Positions 1 to 9,438 of a DNA stretch of 64,000 nucleotides are shown piece by piece (within the stretch, counting starts at the first letter, position 1; every line of letters starts with the position of its first letter). The position numbers and the translations under genes are program-made. Source of the DNA: Irregularibacter muris (lineage in GTDB: Bacteria > Bacillota > Clostridia > Eubacteriales > Garciellaceae); contig NZ_JANKAS010000012.1 in NCBI RefSeq assembly GCF_024622505.1, positions 42,642 through 106,641 of the forward strand, in the 5' to 3' direction. The notes beneath the pieces were generated by a model, which ran no database searches, was not told the origin of the DNA, and saw only the letters and a program-made list of their open reading frames with translations.

Positions 1-1680
1 CGTGGGAATAGTACAGAGGTTACCTTTTATGAAGCCATAGAGGAATATATAGAGAATAATCAGGACAACTTGCAGGAAAAACTCATAAAGGTATTGGATA
101 AACTTGCCCAGTGGAAGGAACAGGCCCGTTATATTCCCATTGAGGAATTTCTATGGAAAATTCTTATCGATACAGGCTATTACTACTATATAGGTGCTAT
201 GCCTGGAGGGATGCAGAGACAAGCCAATATCCGAGTTCTTATGGATCGGGCTCAACAATTTCAGAAAACCTCTATGAAGGGACTTTTTCATTTCATCTCC
301 TTTGTGGATCAACTAAAGTCTTCCAGTGGAGATATGGGTACAGCCAAAATCCTAGGGGAAAACGACAATGTAGTGCGTATGATGAGCATCCATAAGAGTA
401 AAGGCTTAGAATTTCCTGTGGTTATTTTAGCGGGCATGGGAAAAAACTTTAACCTTCAGGACACCAATAAGCCTATTTTATTTCACAAAGATCTAGGATT
501 GGGGCCTAATTATATCAACTATGAAAGTAGAATTTATCATGAAAGCATTGCCAAAATCGCCATGAAAAACAGAATGAAAATGGAGAATCTTTCAGAGGAA
601 ATGCGTATTCTCTACGTCGCTCTTACTAGGCCCAAGGATAAACTTATTATGGTGGGTTCTTTAAGGAATTTACCTGATCGAATTGCTAAATGGGGTAGGA
701 CCATGGACACTTTGAGCTTTTCCAGAGCAAAAAATCTTCTGGATTGGATAGGCCCTGTGGTCTTGCGACATGCCCAAGGAGAGAGCTTAAGAGAAATGGG
801 AGGGATTCACTGGGGAGAGGAAAAATATATTGAAGACCCCTCCCAATGGGAGATCAATTGCTACCATCCCCAAGATATTGTGGCAGAAGAACGACAAAAA
901 CAACAGGACAAAAAACAATTGCTAAATCAATTGCAAAACTTCTCCTTGGATGAAAGAGATGGGGATATTGACCCATCAAATATTTTCCAACGTTTAGATT
1001 GGAGCTATCAAAATGAAATGGCAAGTAAACTTCCATCCAAACTGTCAGTAACCGATGTAAAAAACAGTAGAGAAAGTAAGAGGACAGAAGCCTTGGGAGT
1101 GAATATTCCCATGATGACAGCTAGGCCAACCTTTATGGAGGGGACAAAGGTTCTTACAGGCCAGGAAAAGGGTGTTGCCATGCACTTTGTGTTACAACAT
1201 CTGGATCTACATGCAGTAGAAAGCAAAGAACAAATAAAGTTGCAAATACAAAGCATGGTGTCTCGGGAACTCATCAGAGAAAGTGAAGTTCAGGCGGTGG
1301 ATATAGATAAATTACTCAGATTTTTCCATTCCTCTTTAGGAAGAAGAATGCTTGCCTCTTCGAGGGTAGAGAGAGAAGTAGCCTTCAACCTAGTAAAAGA
1401 CGCAAAAGAAGTGTTGGAAAATATAGAAGGAATACAAACTTGCCAGGAGGAAATATTGATCCAAGGGGTAATAGATTGTTATTTTCAAGAAGAGGATGAA
1501 TTGGTGCTTATTGATTATAAAACAGATTTTTATCCTAATCAGCAGGTTAAGGAGAAGATCATTAGAAACTATAGCCCTCAAATACAATTGTACAAAGAGG
1601 CCTTAGAAAAAATCCATGGAAAAAAAGTGAAGGAATGTTACCTTTATTTATTCTACGGAGAGGAGGCAGTATCACGATGA
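1..1680 (+). CDS. addA: ATP-dependent helicase/nuclease subunit A, C-terminal part
   Basis: The reading frame is open from base 1, so the gene is cut by the window edge and about 559 residues remain of a family that is usually near 1200. AddA is the helicase-nuclease subunit of AddAB, which resects double-strand breaks for RecA loading. Visible are the UvrD-type motif around MSIHKSKGLEFPVV, motif VI around EEMRILYVALTRPKDK, and the C-terminal RecB-type nuclease signature, a G-x-x-D followed by LVLIDYKTD near residue 500 of the fragment. The TGA stop overlaps the ATG of sbcD (ATGA), so addA and sbcD are translationally coupled in a DNA-repair operon. addB would be expected just upstream, outside the window. 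Confidence 0.95.
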   Translation, partial: RGNSTEVTFYEAIEEYIENNQDNLQEKLIKVLDKLAQWKEQARYIPIEEFLWKILIDTGYYYYIGAMPGGMQRQANIRVLMDRAQQFQKTSMKGLFHFISFVDQLKSSSGDMGTAKILGENDNVVRMMSIHKSKGLEFPVVILAGMGKNFNLQDTNKPILFHKDLGLGPNYINYESRIYHESIAKIAMKNRMKMENLSEEMRILYVALTRPKDKLIMVGSLRNLPDRIAKWGRTMDTLSFSRAKNLLDWIGPVVLRHAQGESLREMGGIHWGEEKYIEDPSQWEINCYHPQDIVAEERQKQQDKKQLLNQLQNFSLDERDGDIDPSNIFQRLDWSYQNEMASKLPSKLSVTDVKNSRESKRTEALGVNIPMMTARPTFMEGTKVLTGQEKGVAMHFVLQHLDLHAVESKEQIKLQIQSMVSRELIRESEVQAVDIDKLLRFFHSSLGRRMLASSRVEREVAFNLVKDAKEVLENIEGIQTCQEEILIQGVIDCYFQEEDELVLIDYKTDFYPNQQVKEKIIRNYSPQIQLYKEALEKIHGKKVKECYLYLFYGEEAVSR

Positions 1681-2918
1681 GAATTTTGCACACTTCGGAC
1701 TGGCATCTAGGGAAGACCCTAGAGGGATTTAGCCGTCTACCGGAACAGGAATTATTTTTAGAAGAACTCATAGAGATTGTGGAAAGGGAAAATATAGAAT
1801 TGATTTTATTGGCAGGAGATATTTATGATACGCCCAACCCTCCTGCGGCAGCAGAGAAATTGTTTTATCAAAGCATGAAAAAACTATCCAACTATGGGAA
1901 ACGCCCGATTATTGTCATTGCAGGCAATCACGATAGTCCTGACCGCTTAACGGCTGCTAGCCCCCTGGCCTATGAGCAGGGCATTATTCTTTTAGGTACG
2001 CCCAAGAGTGTGGCTGCCCTGGGGGATTATGGAAATTTTAGCATTACAGAGGCAGGGGAAGGGTATGTAAAGATCATTATTCAAGGCCAAGAAATTGTCA
2101 CCATTACTTTGCCTTATCCCAGCGAAAAAAGGCTTAATGAGATTTTAACCTATAGTAGTGATGAAGAAGAAATGAGACTATCTTACTCTCAAAGAGTAAA
2201 ACAGATCTTTGAGGAGCTTTCCCAGCATTATCGAAAAGATACCATTAATTTAGCCATGTCTCATCTCTATATGATAGGAGGAGAAGAGTGCGATTCAGAA
2301 AGACAAATACAATTAGGGGGGAGTTTTGCAGTAGACTGCTCTGCCCTTCCTCCTGCCCAATACACTGCCCTAGGTCATCTACATAGACCTCAACCGGTAC
2401 GGGGGGCGGTGAGTTCCGCCTATTACAGTGGCTCCCCCCTACAATATAGCAAAAGTGAGATTAACTATAGTAAATGTGTTTATATAGTGGATGTAGAACC
2501 AGGCCAAGAGCCTTTGGTACAACCCTATTATTTAAAAAACTATAAACCCATCGAGGTTTGGAAATGTGCAAATATTGAAGAGGCCTTAGAACGTTGTGAA
2601 AAAGAAGCGGAAAAAGACATTTGGGTGTATTTAGAAATCAAGACAGATAGAATTCTCACGAGGAGTGAGCTCAAGGCCTTGAAGGATATTCGAAGGGATA
2701 TTGTAGAAATACGCCCCCTCCTTACTACAGAAGAAAGGGAGATAGAAGAATTAGAGGATATCACTGATTTGAACATTATGGATTTATTTAAGAGCTTTTA
2801 CCTTTATGAAAAAAAGACAGAGGTCAGTGAGGAAGTTTTGGAGATGTTTTCCAACATCATAGGGGAAGAGGGGGAGAAAGATGAAACCATTGCAGTTGAA
2901 GATTCAGGGTCTAAATAG
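1677..2918 (+). CDS. sbcD: Exonuclease SbcD (Mre11-type nuclease subunit)
   Basis: Nuclease subunit of SbcCD, which cleaves hairpins and protein-blocked DNA ends. The metallophosphoesterase motifs are in order: DWH (D8, H10), GDIYD (D48), GNHD (N84, H85), then the SHLY and GHLHRPQ histidines. Length is 413 residues, normal for the family. The start chosen is the ATG overlapping the addA stop, with GGAGAGGAGG upstream, because the protein then begins directly with MRILHTSDWH; a longer frame adds 14 residues that do not resemble the family. The 3' end overlaps sbcC by 38 bases, indicating coupled translation. Confidence 0.96.
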   Translation: MRILHTSDWHLGKTLEGFSRLPEQELFLEELIEIVERENIELILLAGDIYDTPNPPAAAEKLFYQSMKKLSNYGKRPIIVIAGNHDSPDRLTAASPLAYEQGIILLGTPKSVAALGDYGNFSITEAGEGYVKIIIQGQEIVTITLPYPSEKRLNEILTYSSDEEEMRLSYSQRVKQIFEELSQHYRKDTINLAMSHLYMIGGEECDSERQIQLGGSFAVDCSALPPAQYTALGHLHRPQPVRGAVSSAYYSGSPLQYSKSEINYSKCVYIVDVEPGQEPLVQPYYLKNYKPIEVWKCANIEEALERCEKEAEKDIWVYLEIKTDRILTRSELKALKDIRRDIVEIRPLLTTEEREIEELEDITDLNIMDLFKSFYLYEKKTEVSEEVLEMFSNIIGEEGEKDETIAVEDSGSK

Positions 2919-5900
2919 TTTTATGGAGGAACAGGCTATAGATTTTTCTGAGCTTACCGAGGTGGGACTATTTGGGATATTTGGTCCCACAGGCAGTGGA
3001 AAATCTACTATCCTCGATGCCATCACCCTAGCTCTTTATGGAGAGATTCCCCGGGCAGGAAGGGATTTGTCAGGAGTAGTCAACAGCCATAGTGACAAGG
3101 CGGACATCTACTATGAGTTCCAGATCGGCAACAAAAAAGATAAAAGAACTTACTTTGTACAGCGATGCTATAAAAAAGATAAAAATGGCAGTGTAAATAC
3201 CCACATTGTAAAACTATGTGATATCACAGATCAAGATAACCCTATTGTATTAGGAGAAAAAGTGAATGCAGTAAACAATAAAGTAGGGGAAATACTAGGC
3301 CTTACTTGTAATGATTTTACCAGATCGGTTGTACTGCCCCAGGGAAATTTTAGTGATTTCTTGAAACTAAGTGGGAGAGACAAAAGAGATATGCTGGAGA
3401 GAATATTTGCCTTACAGGAATATGGTGGCCGATTGACAAAAAAGATAAGAGACCACAAAAATAAGGTAGATAGTGAGCTCATGGTTATTCAAGGGCAGTT
3501 ACAACATTTTGATGGAATATCCCAAGGGGCTTTTCAGGCTCTAAAGCAGGAGATAAAGGACCTGGAAGAGAAGAAAATCCATTTAGCAGAACAAGCCAAG
3601 CAAATAGAAAAAAAGTATGAAACCTCCCATGCCCTATGGAAATTGCAAGAAGAATATAAAGGCTATCAGGTAAAAAAAGAAAAATTAGATCAAAACCAGG
3701 ACACCATAGAGGACTATAAAAAACAATATGAATTGGCTCAAAGAGCCAAAAACATACAACCCTATATAAAAAGCCATCAGGAAACCCAAAATAAAATAAA
3801 AAATAGAGAGCAAGATCTACAGAGAGTCCAAAGGCAATATCAACAACTGGTTACATCTCTAGATACCCTAAAAGAAAAATGGGAACAACAAAAAGAGAAA
3901 AAAGAAAATCATCTTCCTCTATTGGTCAATAAAAAGATAAATCTGGAAAATGCTATAAAACAAAGCCATAAGAAAAACATCCTAGAGAGGGAATGGAAGA
4001 AACTAACCCAACAGGAAGAAGAGTTAAGCCTTATTTTAAAACAGAGAGAAGATGAAATTGAACATCTTATCGAGCAGTTAGATCAGTTAACTACAAAAGT
4101 TGTGGAAAGGCAGGAGCAAAGGGAAAAGGGGCGTCATTCCCCAGAATACGGAGAAAAACTTTACCAGGCCTATGATATAGAAAAACAATATAAAAAAATA
4201 CTGAAAAACCATGAAGACTTAATAAAATACATACAAGTCAGCCAGGAAAAATATCTTTATCCTTTAAGGAAAGAAGAGAAGAAAATACAGGGAGCTTTAC
4301 AGGAATTAGAAGAAAAAATACAAAAAAGTGAGAGGCAGCAGACCAGTATACAGCACCAAATAGAAGAGAGAAAATATCAAAATATGGCGGCTTTATTGGC
4401 AAAATCCCTGGAAGACAACCAAAGCTGTCCTGTATGCGGTTCTTTACATCACCCCCAAAAAGCCGACTATCCCCAAAATCAAGAGATAAATACACTAGAG
4501 CAATACAAGGAAAATCTAGAGAAAAGTATAGAGACCTTGAAAGAACAAAAAGAAAAAATCCTTCTTACACAACAAAAAATCCTTCAGGATATTTACGGGA
4601 GAGAAAGATTAGTCCAAGAAAAAGAAAGAGAAGCACAGACCGCCAAGGAAGAACGAGATGGACTAGAAAAACAATATGAACAATATAAGGACAAATTCAA
4701 GACAAAAAACATAGAGATAAAGGTGCAGGAATATCATAAAAAGCTACAACAAGATGAGAAACTTCAAAGGGAAATAAAAACCTTACAGGAGAGCAAAGAA
4801 AAACAGGAGATTTTGCAAAGACAGCTGCAAGAAAAACTTTATGCAGAAAATACTCAGCTAACCAGAATACAACAGAGCATAATTGAAAGACAAAATCTCA
4901 TCAAAGATTTGCAAAGGGACATAGAAAAAGTATGTGGAAAAAACAGTCCCCAAAAGGAAATGGACAACGTGTCCAGAGAAATAGATCAAATGAAAAAACT
5001 TTTTACAAGAATAGAGCAGGAGTACAATGAAAAAAGTAACTATAAAAATGAATTGGAAAAGGATCAAAGAGGTTTACAAGATATCTTATCTCAACTGCAT
5101 GAGTTTCAAGAATCCATAGAAGAGAATCTTCAGCAAGCCCTTGTGGACAATGATTTTAGTGATGTAGAAGAAGTGATAAACTCTTTTAAATCCATAGAAG
5201 AACGAAAAAAACTACAAGAAATCATCGAGCAACATCAGCATCAATTGGGTTTAATTAAGGATAATATGGAAAGACTAGAAAAGCACATGGAGGGCAACTC
5301 CATTACCCAAGAGCAATGGGAAAATCTATTAGAAAAAAGACAGCAGATCAATCAAAATCTAGAAGAAGGTAAAGCTTTATTGGTTGAAAGAAAAACCCAA
5401 GCAGATACTATGGCAGAACAATTAAAGAAATTACAAAAGCTACAAAAACAGCAAAAGGATTTAGAGCATAAACAGGGATTAATTGAAGAAATCAATAGAC
5501 TATTTCAAGGCAACAAATTTGTAGAGTTTATCTCCCTACGGCAATTAAGATATATAGCCAAAGAAGCCTCTGGAGAACTAAAAAGAATAACACGAGGAAG
5601 ATATGCTTTAGAGCTAGATGACCAAGGGAACTTTATTATGAGGGATGACTTTAATGGTGGGGTAAGAAGAAGTACGAGAACCCTATCGGGAGGAGAAACT
5701 TTCTTGACTTCCCTATCCTTAGCCTTAGCCCTGTCCTCCCATATACAGTTAAAGGGGAGGGCCCCTCTAGAATTTTTCTTCTTGGATGAAGGGTTTGGAA
5801 CCTTAGATAGTTCCCTATTGGAAGTGGTCATGGATTCCCTAGAAAGACTTCATTCAGAAAAATTAAGTGTGGGCCTGATCAGCCACGTAGATGAATTAAA

Positions 5901-5982
5901 ACAACGTATCCCTAGAAGGCTCATGGTATCTCCTGCGGTAGCTGGTATGAATGGTACTAAAGTGAAAATGGAAATGAGCTAA
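2881..5982 (+). CDS. sbcC: Exonuclease SbcC (Rad50-type ATPase)
   Basis: SMC-like ATPase partner of SbcD, 1033 residues. Walker A GPTGSGKST is at residues 35-43, the ABC signature LSGGE starts at 935, and Walker B FFFLDEGFG has D969/E970. Two long coiled-coil arms, rich in K, E and Q, flank the zinc hook CPVC at 516-519, through which two molecules dimerise. It starts inside the end of sbcD, typical of this gene pair. Most of the coiled-coil DNA is strongly purine-rich on the + strand, so the reverse-strand frames seen across it are shadows. Confidence 0.97.
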   Translation: MKPLQLKIQGLNSFMEEQAIDFSELTEVGLFGIFGPTGSGKSTILDAITLALYGEIPRAGRDLSGVVNSHSDKADIYYEFQIGNKKDKRTYFVQRCYKKDKNGSVNTHIVKLCDITDQDNPIVLGEKVNAVNNKVGEILGLTCNDFTRSVVLPQGNFSDFLKLSGRDKRDMLERIFALQEYGGRLTKKIRDHKNKVDSELMVIQGQLQHFDGISQGAFQALKQEIKDLEEKKIHLAEQAKQIEKKYETSHALWKLQEEYKGYQVKKEKLDQNQDTIEDYKKQYELAQRAKNIQPYIKSHQETQNKIKNREQDLQRVQRQYQQLVTSLDTLKEKWEQQKEKKENHLPLLVNKKINLENAIKQSHKKNILEREWKKLTQQEEELSLILKQREDEIEHLIEQLDQLTTKVVERQEQREKGRHSPEYGEKLYQAYDIEKQYKKILKNHEDLIKYIQVSQEKYLYPLRKEEKKIQGALQELEEKIQKSERQQTSIQHQIEERKYQNMAALLAKSLEDNQSCPVCGSLHHPQKADYPQNQEINTLEQYKENLEKSIETLKEQKEKILLTQQKILQDIYGRERLVQEKEREAQTAKEERDGLEKQYEQYKDKFKTKNIEIKVQEYHKKLQQDEKLQREIKTLQESKEKQEILQRQLQEKLYAENTQLTRIQQSIIERQNLIKDLQRDIEKVCGKNSPQKEMDNVSREIDQMKKLFTRIEQEYNEKSNYKNELEKDQRGLQDILSQLHEFQESIEENLQQALVDNDFSDVEEVINSFKSIEERKKLQEIIEQHQHQLGLIKDNMERLEKHMEGNSITQEQWENLLEKRQQINQNLEEGKALLVERKTQADTMAEQLKKLQKLQKQQKDLEHKQGLIEEINRLFQGNKFVEFISLRQLRYIAKEASGELKRITRGRYALELDDQGNFIMRDDFNGGVRRSTRTLSGGETFLTSLSLALALSSHIQLKGRAPLEFFFLDEGFGTLDSSLLEVVMDSLERLHSEKLSVGLISHVDELKQRIPRRLMVSPAVAGMNGTKVKMEMS

Positions 5983-6005
5983 AAAACAGATATAAGTATT
6001 TACAT

Positions 6006-6033
6006 GATAGTATAGTACCTGATAGTATAGTAC
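6006..6033 (+). repeat. Two tandem copies of GATAGTATAGTAC
   Basis: A 13-base unit occurs at 6006-6018 and again at 6021-6033 (15-base period), between sbcC and the DegV gene and just before the degV ribosome site AAGGAGGTG. It contains TATAGT, so it could be a duplicated -10 region, an operator pair or a slippage duplication. No clear -35 box was found. Confidence 0.6.
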
Positions 6034-6055
6034 TAATAGATTAAGGAGGTGCTCT

Positions 6056-6883
6056 ATGAGCAATATTCAGATTGTAACAGATAGTACTGCTTATCTAACC
6101 AAGGAAGAAATTAAAAATTATAATATAAAAGTAGTATCCTTAATGGTTAATTTCCAAGGAAAAGAAGATGACGAAGGATTGCCAGGAGAGTTTGAGAAGT
6201 TTTTTAATGCATTAAAGGAATCCCAAGACTTTCCCACCACTTCCCAACCACCCACGGGTGCCTTTGCCGCAGTTTTTCAAGAGGCAATAGATCAGGGGAA
6301 GGAAGTTATTGCTATCACCATTTCCTCAAAATTAAGTGGAACATACAATAGTGCAATTATCGGAGCGGAGATGATCGATGCAGAAAAAATATCTGTAGTG
6401 GACTCCCAAACCTCTGTAGCTTCATTAAAACATATGGTTATTCAGGCGCAAAAACTGGCCAATGAAGGAAAAACTAGACAGGAAATTCTACACTACTTAG
6501 AGGAACAAAAAAGGAAAATGGGTATTTATCTCACTGTGGATACCTTAGAATATTTAAAAAGAGGGGGAAGACTATCCACAGCCCAAGCGGTGGTAGGATC
6601 TTTACTAAATATCAAGCCCATTATTCAACTGGAGGATGGAATACTACAGACAGTAGGTAAGGCCAGAGGGAAGAAAAAAGCCTTGGATATGCTGATAGCC
6701 AATATTCCCCAAGAGGTCAAATATGTCTATATCCCCCATATACTCAATGAAGAGGGAGCTAAAGAACTACAAGCCGTGATAAAGGAAAGGCATCCCCAGG
6801 CAAAGGTAGAGCTGGAGGTTCTAGGGCCAGTTATAGGTGCCCACTTAGGGCCTAAGGCCATGGGTGCTTGTTATCTTTGGTAA
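6056..6883 (+). CDS. DegV family fatty-acid-binding protein
   Basis: 275 residues, full length. DegV/FakB proteins bind a fatty acid and present it to the kinase FakA for phosphorylation and entry into phospholipid synthesis. The N-terminus IVTDSTAYL and the central TTSQPPTGAF, SSKLSGTYNSA and DTLEYLKRGGRLS segments are the hallmark motifs; R and S in the last segment lie near the lipid headgroup in known structures. A strong AAGGAGGTG lies before the ATG. No fakA neighbour is present. The fatty-acid specificity cannot be inferred. Confidence 0.93.
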   Translation: MSNIQIVTDSTAYLTKEEIKNYNIKVVSLMVNFQGKEDDEGLPGEFEKFFNALKESQDFPTTSQPPTGAFAAVFQEAIDQGKEVIAITISSKLSGTYNSAIIGAEMIDAEKISVVDSQTSVASLKHMVIQAQKLANEGKTRQEILHYLEEQKRKMGIYLTVDTLEYLKRGGRLSTAQAVVGSLLNIKPIIQLEDGILQTVGKARGKKKALDMLIANIPQEVKYVYIPHILNEEGAKELQAVIKERHPQAKVELEVLGPVIGAHLGPKAMGACYLW

Positions 6884-6911
6884 AAATAAGGGGTTTTAGG
6901 GTGATCATATT

Positions 6912-7322
6912 ATGGTAGAAGCATTAAAAGCACTATCCTCTATTGTAGATTTATTCCACGATCTATTAGCGGATATTATTCTGAAATTTGGATGGAATCT
7001 TACAGATAAACAATTGCATTTTTGGATTATTGGTATTATAGGGATACTTATATTTTTATTTACTGATTTATCCTTTAAGGCCTTAGCTCGTCTAAATATC
7101 TCTATCATTTCCTTTGCCTATACATTTACAGTACTTATTGTCATTGTATTTGCCATTGAAATTCAGCAAAAAATTACTGGAAGTGGCAACATGGAATTTG
7201 GGGATGTTGTAGCAGGCTTATGGGGATTTTTATGGTTATTTGGTATATATCTCCTCTATAAGGGGATTATTATTTTGATAAAAAAGCTATTGAAAACAAT
7301 AAAGAAGGCAAAAACTCCCTAG
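6912..7322 (+). CDS. Small integral membrane protein, function unknown
   Basis: 136 residues with about three hydrophobic segments (roughly 38-55, 62-82 and 98-122) and a lysine-rich C-terminal tail (KKLLKTIKKAKTP), consistent with a cytosolic C-terminus. I do not recognise the family. AGGGTGATC lies about 8 bases before the ATG, and the gene follows degV by 28 bases, so the two are probably co-transcribed up to the perfect terminator that overlaps the stop codon. Confidence 0.75.
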   Translation: MVEALKALSSIVDLFHDLLADIILKFGWNLTDKQLHFWIIGIIGILIFLFTDLSFKALARLNISIISFAYTFTVLIVIVFAIEIQQKITGSGNMEFGDVVAGLWGFLWLFGIYLLYKGIIILIKKLLKTIKKAKTP

Positions 7323-7343
7323 AGAGCTCTCTAGGGAGTTTTT
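7311..7343 (+). terminator. Intrinsic terminator after the degV unit
   Basis: The arms CTCCCTAGAGAG (7315-7326) and CTCTCTAGGGAG (7327-7338) form a perfect 24-base palindrome followed by TTTTTG. It overlaps the stop codon of the membrane protein gene. Confidence 0.93.
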
Positions 7344-7423
7344 GTTATCCGTGGAATGAAAGGTGCAAAAAATTTATGCATGCACAAATTCTGTTTCCTT
7401 ATCACATATCATCAAGCTGACAG

Positions 7424-7546
7424 TATAATTCCTTGAGGTTTTAAGAAGCTCATAGACTTTGATCCACGGATTGGCCCTGTGAGGAGGATGTTCCAATTAG
7501 ATTCGGTTTACCTTGAGTGGGCATGGGTTATCCATGCCTTATTTTT
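7424..7546 (+). ncRNA. Candidate structured small RNA with promoter and terminator
   Basis: A perfect TATAAT (7424-7429) precedes a non-coding stretch. CTTGAGGT (7432-7439) can pair fully, with two G-U pairs, with ACCTTGAG (7510-7517). GATTGG (7469-7474) pairs with CCAATT (7493-7498). The result is a rod with a large asymmetric internal bubble. It ends in the hairpin GGCATGG/CCATGCC (7520-7538) and TTATTTTT. The shape is 6S-like, but the RNA would be only about 110 bases, shorter than usual 6S RNA, and the -35 box is poor. It could instead be the first part of the metN leader. Identity is not established. Confidence 0.4.
7520..7546 (+). terminator. Intrinsic terminator of the candidate small RNA
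   Basis: Seven-pair stem GGCATGG/CCATGCC with a five-base loop, followed by TTATTTTT. Confidence 0.75.
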
Positions 7547-7580
7547 AATAAGGATTTTAATGAATGAATAGAGAATCCTC

Positions 7581-7710
7581 GGTGAACCAGAGGTGAACTA
7601 ACCGATGCAGATAAAGAGTTATAAGAAAATATTATATGAAAATTTTATCAATTCAAAAAAACAATTGGATTACTTTTCATCCCTGTGTTAGATTATACAC
7701 AGTGTTTTTT
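7581..7710 (+). promoter_or_regulatory. metN leader: GGTGAAC repeats and a pre-gene terminator
   Basis: GGTGAAC occurs at 7581-7587 and 7592-7598, 11 bases apart (one helical turn), which would suit an operator. Farther on, CTGTGT (7683-7688) and ACACAG (7697-7702) form a hairpin followed by TGTTTTTTG, a terminator-like structure 60 bases before metN. A terminator inside a leader suggests attenuation, but no known riboswitch consensus (S-box, T-box, cobalamin, TPP) is visible. Confidence 0.45.
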
Positions 7711-7772
7711 GTCGAAATATAGTCTGATGTATTGTACTAAAGGGAGTAAAATGATGCAAGGCGGGGATATAA

Positions 7773-8753
7773 ATGATTGAGATAAAAGCTTTGACAAAAT
7801 CATATGAAAATATAGAGGTGTTAAAAGGAATAAACCTTACCATAGAAAATGGATCCATCTTTGGTATTGCTGGAAGAAGTGGTGCAGGCAAATCCACTTT
7901 ATTAAGATGTATTAATGGCATTGAAACCTTTGATCTAGGGACCATAAAAGTAGGGGACATAGATGTAGGCTCTCTTAATCATGAAGAGATGAGAGTTTTC
8001 AGAAAAAACACCGGTATGATTTTTCAAAACTTTTCTTTGCTAAGTAGGGCAAGTGTATATGAAAACATCGCACTACCTATGAAATGTTGGAAATATGAGA
8101 AAAAAGCAATAGATAAAAAGATAAAGGAACTTTTAGAGTTAGTTGGAATACCTGAAAAAATTCATAGTAAAGCACGGGAGTTATCAGGGGGGCAAAAGCA
8201 AAGAGTTGCCATTGCTCGGGCACTTACAATGGATCCCCAAGTACTATTGTGTGATGAAGCAACCTCTGCATTAGACCCTAAAAGTACAAAGGCTATTTTG
8301 GATTTATTACGGGAAATAAATGCACAGTTAGGTATTACAATCATTGTAGTAACCCATGAAATGTCCGTACTTAGAAGCATATGTAAACATGTAGCTATCG
8401 TAGAAAATGGAACCATTGAGGCCATGGGAACCACGGACAAAATTTTTACTCAACGTCCTCAGGCTTTAATCAATCTACTGGGCAACAAAGAAATTGTTTT
8501 GTCTAAAAATGAAAGAAGTATTGAAATCTTTTATTCAAGAGGTAATGATCAAATCCTAACGAAATTAGCCCGGGAACTAGAGATAGATTTTTCCATTATT
8601 GGTGGTGAAATAGAGAGTCTGGATGAAAACTCCATTAACTCTGTTGTTATTAAAGTAGATTCAAAATATGCTGAAAATATAAAAAAATATTTGATACATA
8701 AGGATATCATGTGGCGGGAGTTATTTCCCCAAGATGCGGAGGTGGATCAATAA
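7773..8753 (+). CDS. MetN-type ABC importer ATPase
   Basis: 326 residues. Walker A GRSGAGKST is at 34-42, the signature LSGGQKQR starts at 137, and Walker B LLCDEATSALD has D161/E162. The last ~80 residues form a separate alpha/beta domain matching the NIL regulatory domain that lets MetN sense its intracellular substrate. GGCGGGG precedes the ATG. The stop overlaps the permease start (TAATG). MetN energises import of methionine or related amino acids; here the substrate is uncertain because no S-box precedes the operon and a DUF169 gene is inserted in it. Confidence 0.88.
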   Translation: MIEIKALTKSYENIEVLKGINLTIENGSIFGIAGRSGAGKSTLLRCINGIETFDLGTIKVGDIDVGSLNHEEMRVFRKNTGMIFQNFSLLSRASVYENIALPMKCWKYEKKAIDKKIKELLELVGIPEKIHSKARELSGGQKQRVAIARALTMDPQVLLCDEATSALDPKSTKAILDLLREINAQLGITIIVVTHEMSVLRSICKHVAIVENGTIEAMGTTDKIFTQRPQALINLLGNKEIVLSKNERSIEIFYSRGNDQILTKLARELEIDFSIIGGEIESLDENSINSVVIKVDSKYAENIKKYLIHKDIMWRELFPQDAEVDQ

Positions 8754-9424
8754 TGAATGGAGAGCTTATAGAATCTATCCTATATTATTTACAAAAACTG
8801 ATTATTCCCTCCACTTTTATCACCATAAGAATGGTCTTGAGTACCATGATTATTGGAATTGCTTTTGGCTTTGTTTTAGCTATATTTCTTACCTTATACG
8901 GGCCCAATGGATTAAACCCCAAAGGAAGGATTTATAGTCTACTTAATTTTCTAGTAAATACTATACGTTCTTTTCCAATATTAATCCTCATTGTGGCAAT
9001 GGGACCTATTACACGAATGATTATTGGAACAACTATTGGAGAAAAGGCCATTGTGGTTCCCTTATCCATAGCAGCTACAGCCTTTATTGCTAGGCTACTT
9101 GAAAATAGCTTTTTAGAGGTGGACAAGCAATTAATTGAAGCGGCACGTTCTTTTGGTGCTAATAATCTTCAAATCATTTTTAGAGTGATTATGAAGGAGT
9201 CTGTGCCTTCCATCATATCCATCATGACCTTGGCAACAGTAAATTATATTTCTGCAACAACCATAGCGGCTGCTATTGGAGGCGGGGGGTTAGGAGCCGT
9301 GGCCCTTACCTATGGATTTCAGAGTTTTAATAATACCGTATTGTATATGTCAGTTTTCATTTTACTTTTATTGGTGAATATCACGCAATTTATAGGAGAT
9401 TTGTTTTATAAAAAGTTTCTATAA
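8753..9424 (+). CDS. MetI-type ABC importer permease
   Basis: 223 residues with about five hydrophobic segments and the MetI-like EAA loop (EAARSFGANNLQIIFRVIMK region), which docks on the ATPase. The start is the ATG overlapping the metN stop (TAATG), with GGAGGTG 8 bases upstream. A longer reading frame adds 14 residues encoded inside metN and is unlikely. It forms the membrane channel of the importer with its neighbours. Confidence 0.88.
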   Translation: MNGELIESILYYLQKLIIPSTFITIRMVLSTMIIGIAFGFVLAIFLTLYGPNGLNPKGRIYSLLNFLVNTIRSFPILILIVAMGPITRMIIGTTIGEKAIVVPLSIAATAFIARLLENSFLEVDKQLIEAARSFGANNLQIIFRVIMKESVPSIISIMTLATVNYISATTIAAAIGGGGLGAVALTYGFQSFNNTVLYMSVFILLLLVNITQFIGDLFYKKFL

Positions 9425-9438
9425 AAGGAGGTGTATTG

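Noticed and set aside
7424..7546. Firm call of 6S RNA
   Set aside because: The rod shape is suggestive, but the length is short and I could not match the conserved bubble; left as an unassigned candidate.
7346..7772. S-box (SAM) or methionine T-box in front of the MetN-type operon
   Set aside because: No S-box core sequence and no T-box sequence or specifier-loop layout were found.
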